A program made the translations under genes and the position numbers. Of a stretch of 44,824 nt of DNA, positions 40,392-44,824 are shown piece after piece; positions within the stretch are counted from its first letter, which is position 1; every line of letters starts with the position of its first letter. Source of the DNA: a virus. The stretch spans positions 1-44,824 of the IMG/VR virus record IMGVR_UViG_3300001749_000002. The stretch is one strand, 5' to 3'. The notes under the pieces were generated by a model. The model was not told the DNA's origin, did no database searches, and worked only from the letters and a program-made list of their open reading frames with translations.

Positions 40392-41936
40392 TTAGAAACT
40401 TCTTCCGCCAAATCTTGAATGCCAGACAACATTGTCTTCATGCTCCATTGACCCTCTCATCCGTTGTGCTGGCTTAACGGCTCCTTCAATGCAAGTAGCT
40501 AAGGCATCCTTAACATCATCGTGTGGAGGGTTTTTAGTTACTAATTCATCCTCTAGGACCTGAGTATTACCACCTCTATAATGGAAGACCTGAAGGTTAT
40601 CATATCGAGGAATAAGGATAGCTTCCATACGTTCCTCTTTAGAGCCTTGGTGCCTAGTCGGTCTCACCTCTTCAATCTTAATGGAAAGACCATGAGGGGC
40701 GAAGTAGTCTTGCTTAAGGCTCTTAACGATTGCAGCCTGAGCTGCTGTAACCTCAGCCATAAGCTTTTTAAAGGACCACTTGTTATAAAGAGCTAAGATA
40801 CTTTTAAAGTACTCAGAAATCTTATCTGTCCTAAACCTATCAATGTCTAAGACATAGACATTATTGTCAGCGTCTACTCCTACGACTACAATGGCTGTGT
40901 AGTCAGCTGTTTGTCTTAGGGAGTAGGCGAAGTCGATAGAGGCTACTAGGTTAAGACGAGCACCTTTGTAGTACCAGTGACCACTCTCTTGCTTAAGAAA
41001 CTTACGGTCAAAGTACTGGAACTTATCGTAGTCGATAGGACGAGAGTCAGGGTCAGAGGGATCATTGTAGTACTGTGCTCTGAACTGCATTCTATCTAAG
41101 TACTGACCACGTTTCTTAGCGAGTACTTGAATGTTAAAGCCGAACCATTTACCATCTCTACGTTGCTTACGAGGCCAAAGGAATTGACCTGTACCATCTC
41201 CTCTATCTTCTACAGGTCTTTCGTAGATTTCATAGATTTGATCTTCACTGATCTTCTCGCCACTCACATCGTAGATATCCTCATGCATCTCTAGCATATC
41301 GTTGTAGAGGTCACGGGGGTGGTAACGAGTACCTACAACCCACTCTTTAGCTCCAGCTGTTTCGATGGATGACAACAGAGAGTACTGGCTTCTTACTTTA
41401 TTTCTACCTTCTTCATTGTAGGCGTTCTCTTGTACAACCACATCATCTAGTACTGCGATGTCACAATGGAGACCTGTTATGGAGGTTGTAAGACCAGCTG
41501 TAAAGATAGATGGGTCTCGTACGTTCTCAGACTTACGCTGAGGGTGGTCTAATGCAATTTCTGAGTTAGTCCACTTAGCTCTCTTACCCTCTTCTTTATT
41601 AATGTGGAGAGGCCAGTAGTTCCTGTAGATTTCAGAGGTTAGAATACCTTTAATAAAGGTTAGCTGTTTCTCAGCAAGATTAGAGGTAGCTGAGATGTAC
41701 AAGATACGAAGAGTAGGGTCCTTAGTGAGTTCCCAAGCCACCCTATAGGCTACATGTCTAGACTTTCCGTGGTCACGTGGAAAGAGAAGGAGTTGGTGTG
41801 TCCTACCCTCTTCTCTTGTCCACCATTGGATAACCTCTTTATGGCAGTTCCCTAGGACTTCAGTAGGTGCAACTAGACTGATGAAAACCTCTAGGCTTTG
41901 TTCAGCCGCTAGTCTAATTTCATCTTTAGTCGACAA
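40392..41936 (-). CDS. terminase large subunit
   Basis: 514 residues from TTG 41936 with AAGGAC upstream. ATPase: Walker A-like FPRDHGKSR at 52-60, Walker B IAVLDDVV at about 160-167. Nuclease: SIDFAYSLRQTADYTAIVVVG near residue 331 with the RNase H-like Asp, and a late HDDVKDALA. It drives packaging and cuts concatemers at the terminal repeat. T7 gp19 is of similar size (586). It is separated from the small subunit by an esterase spike gene. Confidence 0.92.
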   Translation of the reverse strand: MSTKDEIRLAAEQSLEVFISLVAPTEVLGNCHKEVIQWWTREEGRTHQLLLFPRDHGKSRHVAYRVAWELTKDPTLRILYISATSNLAEKQLTFIKGILTSEIYRNYWPLHINKEEGKRAKWTNSEIALDHPQRKSENVRDPSIFTAGLTTSITGLHCDIAVLDDVVVQENAYNEEGRNKVRSQYSLLSSIETAGAKEWVVGTRYHPRDLYNDMLEMHEDIYDVSGEKISEDQIYEIYERPVEDRGDGTGQFLWPRKQRRDGKWFGFNIQVLAKKRGQYLDRMQFRAQYYNDPSDPDSRPIDYDKFQYFDRKFLKQESGHWYYKGARLNLVASIDFAYSLRQTADYTAIVVVGVDADNNVYVLDIDRFRTDKISEYFKSILALYNKWSFKKLMAEVTAAQAAIVKSLKQDYFAPHGLSIKIEEVRPTRHQGSKEERMEAILIPRYDNLQVFHYRGGNTQVLEDELVTKNPPHDDVKDALATCIEGAVKPAQRMRGSMEHEDNVVWHSRFGGRSF

Positions 41937-41949
41937 GAATCAAGAGTCC

Positions 41950-43854
41950 TTAATGAAGATAAAGCCAGTCAGTACCGTTAAAGGCAAACCTGCTTGAGGT
42001 AGTATTAGCTACGTTACGGAGTAATGTAGTATCGTGGTTACGAACAACTAAGTCGAAAGCGCCTGCACCCACGTTAGATATTGTGACAATCTCACCGTCG
42101 TAGCGATCAGTATCGAATAGGGTTACAGTGCGATCAACTGTGAGTGTGCCGTTATGGTAGAGGACAGTGGTACCTGAATAGATGTTGACGCCCGAGTCTG
42201 TGGAGATTGTTTGGACTGAGACAACAGAAGCAATTGAGCCTAGCCCCGATACGCGAAGTTGGAGAGGACTATACTTCTGCCTAACAGTGTGTGTACCGTT
42301 AGCCAGGATTACATCGTTATGTGCAATCTGAGGTTCCCAATGAACCATGTAGCGGTTGTTACGGATTTCTACCCAACCTTGGCCTGCCCCTGTGATCGTC
42401 ATGGATGGGACAACAGTGCCGTCATTCATCATAACAATATCTCGCCCATTGCCGTTTAGGGTAACAGTATCAGAGTTGACAATCTGGAAGAAGGAGAAAT
42501 GTCGTCCATTATCGTTCAGCAAGGTGTTGATTTTACCGTCTAGCTCAAGTGTGGTAGCACCAGCTAATTTGTAAATTTCACCTCGTGCATGTTGTCCATC
42601 ACGGATGACAAGAGTATATGACTCTGTATCGGCTAATGACTTAGCTAAGTACCCACGGTAGCCGAGACGTTCCCCAATGAATGAAGTACCAAGGATATCT
42701 TCAGGAGCTGGAATAGCTAGGTCTTCGATACGCTTATCAATCAAGACGCCTGAGGCACCAAAGATTAGGGCCTTAGTAGTACGAGCACCACGTTCACCTG
42801 CTTCCTTAAGGGAGGCCGAGTTTAGGTGGTTAATGATAACACCACCAGTGACACCCGCTAGGTCATGAGTAGGGACGTTCATGTAGGTATGAGGATTCTC
42901 TCTGATAGCTTTCTCAATGGAGGAGGAGCGGAGAGACTGCTGCGTAGCTGCTAGACCTGTATACAGTCCATACAGGGAGAAGGGCATGACACGGGAAGCT
43001 ACGGGAGACAGACCAGCCCCTTTGATCTCAGAGTAGAGGTAGTTGAGTTCAGAGATGTAGATGTCTTCAGGAGTATCAGCATCCGACTCACCTTGGAACC
43101 AAGCACCTGCGTGGAACTGGGTAATGGTGGGGTTAGTAGCAGTAGAGACAGCATCAGTGATCTTCTTGAACTGTACTCTGTTGGAGTCACTAATAGTTCT
43201 GTCTGTAGTAATAGGAACACCAGATGCATAGCCACCACCAGTCCATTCACTAATCTCGGTACCACCAGCAACTGTAAGTACCATGTAGACTGTGACATCT
43301 AATTCAACTGCTAGCTTATATGCGTGGTGTACACCCGCGCAGTTAGAGCCGTTGACGTTGAAGGGGTCAGAGCCTTGGAGACCTAAGGCATCTGCCCAGA
43401 GACCTGAATCTGGGATGTAGACATAGACTTTACCTGCTTCTGTAATCCAGTCAGTGCCTGAACCACCATCAGAGCCTTTAGCATTGGATTGACCACCCCA
43501 GAGGAGGAAGTAAGGGTCGGGATAAGCAAACCAAGCGGCGGCTTCTTCAGTAGCTGCTTGGGCTTCTTCAGTAGCTGCTTGGGCTTCTTGGGCAGATACG
43601 GCTGCTGATTGAGCTACATCAACTAAGTCATTAACTGAGTTACCTTGGATGTCAATATCTTGGGCATAGACTACATTAGTATTCAAAATATTATTTGAAT
43701 TAAGGTCTACATCAGCATTCATTGCGTTAGGTGTACTCCCGTCTATAGACAGGGTATTATCTAACTTATCATTAATAGCGTTAAGATTATTATTAATCTC
43801 ATTGGCATTGTTAACGGTGTTGGTGACAGGTGTGAGAGAAGCTTTTTTAGCCAT
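41950..43854 (-). CDS. tail spike with SGNH/sialate-O-acetylesterase-like domain
   Basis: 634 residues. The N-terminus is Asn-rich and coiled (NEINNNLNAINDKLDNT), then a QAATEEA repeat at about 90-106. Residues 110-370 are an SGNH-type carbohydrate esterase: GQSNAKG at 121 (nucleophile Ser) and WFQGESDADTPEDIYISELNYL near 252, as in SASA/DUF303 acetylesterases. The C-terminal 200 residues look beta-rich, consistent with a spike. It probably removes acetyl groups from host surface polysaccharide during adsorption. Confidence 0.85.
   Translation of the reverse strand: MAKKASLTPVTNTVNNANEINNNLNAINDKLDNTLSIDGSTPNAMNADVDLNSNNILNTNVVYAQDIDIQGNSVNDLVDVAQSAAVSAQEAQAATEEAQAATEEAAAWFAYPDPYFLLWGGQSNAKGSDGGSGTDWITEAGKVYVYIPDSGLWADALGLQGSDPFNVNGSNCAGVHHAYKLAVELDVTVYMVLTVAGGTEISEWTGGGYASGVPITTDRTISDSNRVQFKKITDAVSTATNPTITQFHAGAWFQGESDADTPEDIYISELNYLYSEIKGAGLSPVASRVMPFSLYGLYTGLAATQQSLRSSSIEKAIRENPHTYMNVPTHDLAGVTGGVIINHLNSASLKEAGERGARTTKALIFGASGVLIDKRIEDLAIPAPEDILGTSFIGERLGYRGYLAKSLADTESYTLVIRDGQHARGEIYKLAGATTLELDGKINTLLNDNGRHFSFFQIVNSDTVTLNGNGRDIVMMNDGTVVPSMTITGAGQGWVEIRNNRYMVHWEPQIAHNDVILANGTHTVRQKYSPLQLRVSGLGSIASVVSVQTISTDSGVNIYSGTTVLYHNGTLTVDRTVTLFDTDRYDGEIVTISNVGAGAFDLVVRNHDTTLLRNVANTTSSRFAFNGTDWLYLH
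43541..43582 (-). repeat. two perfect 21-bp tandem units in the spike gene
   Basis: 43541-43561 and 43562-43582 are identical 21-mers, followed by a partial third copy. They encode the repeated QAATEEA segment just before the esterase domain. Copy number could vary by slippage and change linker length. Confidence 0.85.
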
Positions 43855-43859
43855 GATGT

Positions 43860-44363
43860 TTACTGAAGGTGTCCCTGAGATTTAAGTCGTTCAAAGTCTG
43901 ATTTATAAGAGTTAGCTGCTACCTCAGATGTTTCCTTAGAGGCTGCCCTCTTTTTAGGTGTAGTCTTATCTTTCCAAGGCTCTTGAATTAGGTACCTAGA
44001 GGCTGCGAAGGCATTCTTCCCGTCATCTTCTACTTCTTTAACGATAGACTTAAAGGCTTTACGCTTACGGTGTACTTCAGCTAGTTGTCTCCACTTAGCT
44101 ACAGCCTCTCGAATCTGACTATTAGCTTTAGACAGAAACTCCCAGTATACGTAGTCTCCAAAGACTTCTTCAGCAAAGGTAAGCTCTGTAGCGTCATCTA
44201 CGCAGTACTGGACATAAAGGTCTTGTAGGCGGATGTAGTCGTCTCTGTGGGATGACAAGGTGAAGATAGGTTTGTCACCAGTCCTAGAGGTTTCAATGAA
44301 AAGGCTTGAGGTCTTCCTGATGCCTTGAGAGGTAAGGTAGTCCTCTTTCTTCAGAAGTGGCAT
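43860..44363 (-). CDS. terminase small subunit (putative)
   Basis: 167 residues, helical and charged, with LYVQYCVDDATELTFAEEVFGDYVYWEFLSKANSQIREAV and a basic C-terminus. First gene of the leftward arm, directly next to the right terminal repeat, and two genes from large terminase. Size is twice T7 gp18, but similar proteins are annotated as small terminase in marine podoviruses. Identification rests on position and general character. Confidence 0.65.
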   Translation of the reverse strand: MPLLKKEDYLTSQGIRKTSSLFIETSRTGDKPIFTLSSHRDDYIRLQDLYVQYCVDDATELTFAEEVFGDYVYWEFLSKANSQIREAVAKWRQLAEVHRKRKAFKSIVKEVEDDGKNAFAASRYLIQEPWKDKTTPKKRAASKETSEVAANSYKSDFERLKSQGHLQ

Positions 44364-44400
44364 GAGGGGGCGGCCTTTCTTTTTAAAGGGGAGACAGGTA

Positions 44401-44416
44401 TATAGTATATACTATA
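44401..44416. promoter_or_regulatory. 16-bp perfect palindrome upstream of small terminase
   Basis: TATAGTATATACTATA is its own reverse complement. It lies about 40 bases before the first leftward gene, downstream of the promoter at 44569. It could be an operator for a dimeric regulator or a weak hairpin; TATAGTATA also forms the -10 region of the 13924 promoter. Confidence 0.5.
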
Positions 44417-44420
44417 GTGT

Positions 44421-44545
44421 TTAAAGTTACTTAAAGTATTTATTTTTAACTTTAAGTCTATTTTAATTACATAAGTTAATTTTAGTTCTTTAAGTCTATT
44501 CTAGAATCTTAAGAACTTTAAGTTCTGAATGTTAACTTAAGTTAA
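44421..44545. repeat. CTTTAAG-type repeat array beside the right terminal repeat
   Basis: TTAAAGT occurs at 44421 and 44431. The 13-mer CTTTAAGTCTATT occurs at 44450 and 44488, CTTTAAGT at 44516 and CTTAAGT at 44536. Bases 44532-44545 (TTAACTTAAGTTAA) form a perfect palindrome. The stretch is AT-rich, lies in the presumed leader of the structural transcript, and is next to the packaging cut. T7 has arrays of a similar heptamer next to its terminal repeats. Confidence 0.7.
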
Positions 44546-44568
44546 ACTTTATATACCCTATAAGTATA

Positions 44569-44597
44569 ATTATACACCTTACAAGAGGGGATGTCAA
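44569..44597 (-). promoter_or_regulatory. consensus sigma-70 promoter for the structural arm
   Basis: On the minus strand TTGACA (44592-44597), a 17-base spacer and TATAAT (44569-44574), an exact match to the consensus. Transcription would start near 44562 and read leftward into the small terminase and all structural genes. The -35 box and spacer are inside the terminal repeat; only three bases of the -10 box are outside. Confidence 0.8.
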
Positions 44598-44824
44598 GTA
44601 CTTTATGAAGCTATGCGAAATCTATAAATTTTACCGAGAAAATCTTAAGGTTTGTTTCTATGTAAGAAGGATACCCCCAAACCCCCTGCTCCCCCCTCCA
44701 TAAACTAGAGGGTATACATACTATGAGCTAACATATATTTAGCCAAGACTGATTATTAGTTGGCTAACAATACACATGCGAACTATATGTAGGCTTATTA
44801 TTAGATAGCTAACTATATATATAT
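44572..44824. repeat. right direct terminal repeat
   Basis: This is an exact copy of bases 1-253. Its inner edge carries the -35 box, the spacer and half of the -10 box of a leftward consensus promoter. The other half of the -10 box lies in unique sequence at 44569-44571, so the promoter is complete only at this end or at a concatemer junction. Confidence 0.85.

Overview
The window looks like a complete, strictly lytic podovirus genome of the T7 supergroup. The first 253 bases (1-253) recur exactly at the other end (44572-44824), which fits a direct terminal repeat, although an assembly overlap would look the same. No integrase, repressor or phage RNA polymerase gene is visible. The gene content resembles the marine SIO1/VpV262-type podoviruses (Zobellviridae, Cobavirinae-like): T7-type DNA polymerase, primase-helicase, SSB and endonuclease I, together with a B12-type class II ribonucleotide reductase, ThyX, MazG and no RNA polymerase. 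A GC-rich alphaproteobacterial host, probably Rhodobacteraceae, is inferred from the host-like tail-fibre module, the GC-rich methyltransferase insert, and phage tRNAs for AGA and UUA codons.

Layout. 1-253 is the left terminal repeat. 183-332 is a degenerate 15-bp periodic array that runs across the repeat boundary. 254-1427 is non-coding left-end sequence with a pyrimidine-rich tract and hairpins. From 1428 to 20257 genes run rightward. First come small unknown proteins, a pentapeptide-repeat protein and two tRNAs (1.4-4.98 kb). Then a CobS-like AAA+ ATPase and a CobT-like HExxH/VWA protein (5.0-8.7 kb). A replication block follows (8.7-16.0 kb) in which the family A DNA polymerase is split into exonuclease and polymerase halves, with the primase-helicase and small genes between them. 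Last come phosphoesterase, MazG, class II RNR, ThyX and a gp1.7-like protein (16-20 kb). A symmetric terminator at 20274-20306 separates this arm from a leftward arm (44363 down to 20316). In transcription order the leftward arm carries small terminase, an esterase tail spike, large terminase, portal, scaffold, capsid, tail-tube genes, internal virion proteins, endolysin and membrane lysis proteins, and a mosaic tail fibre. It ends with a foreign dcm methyltransferase and a truncated vsr fused in frame to a phage HNH-like gene.

How it works together. A consensus sigma-70-type promoter on the minus strand straddles the inner edge of the right terminal repeat and can drive the whole structural arm. 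Host-type promoters inside the VWA gene and before the ssb gene can feed the replication and nucleotide genes. DNA precursors would come from RNR, ThyX, MazG and host DNA degradation by endonuclease I and a Cas4-like exonuclease.

The most unusual feature is a set of about a dozen 55-105-residue proteins of otherwise diverse sequence that end in a P-[KRELQ]-[EDQ]-F-like tail. In the clearest cases the codons for Pro-Lys-Glu-Phe also form the Shine-Dalgarno sequence of the next gene. They look like insertable cassettes that pass translation on to their neighbour, and five of them, with the primase-helicase, sit inside the split polymerase gene. I know of no description of this system.
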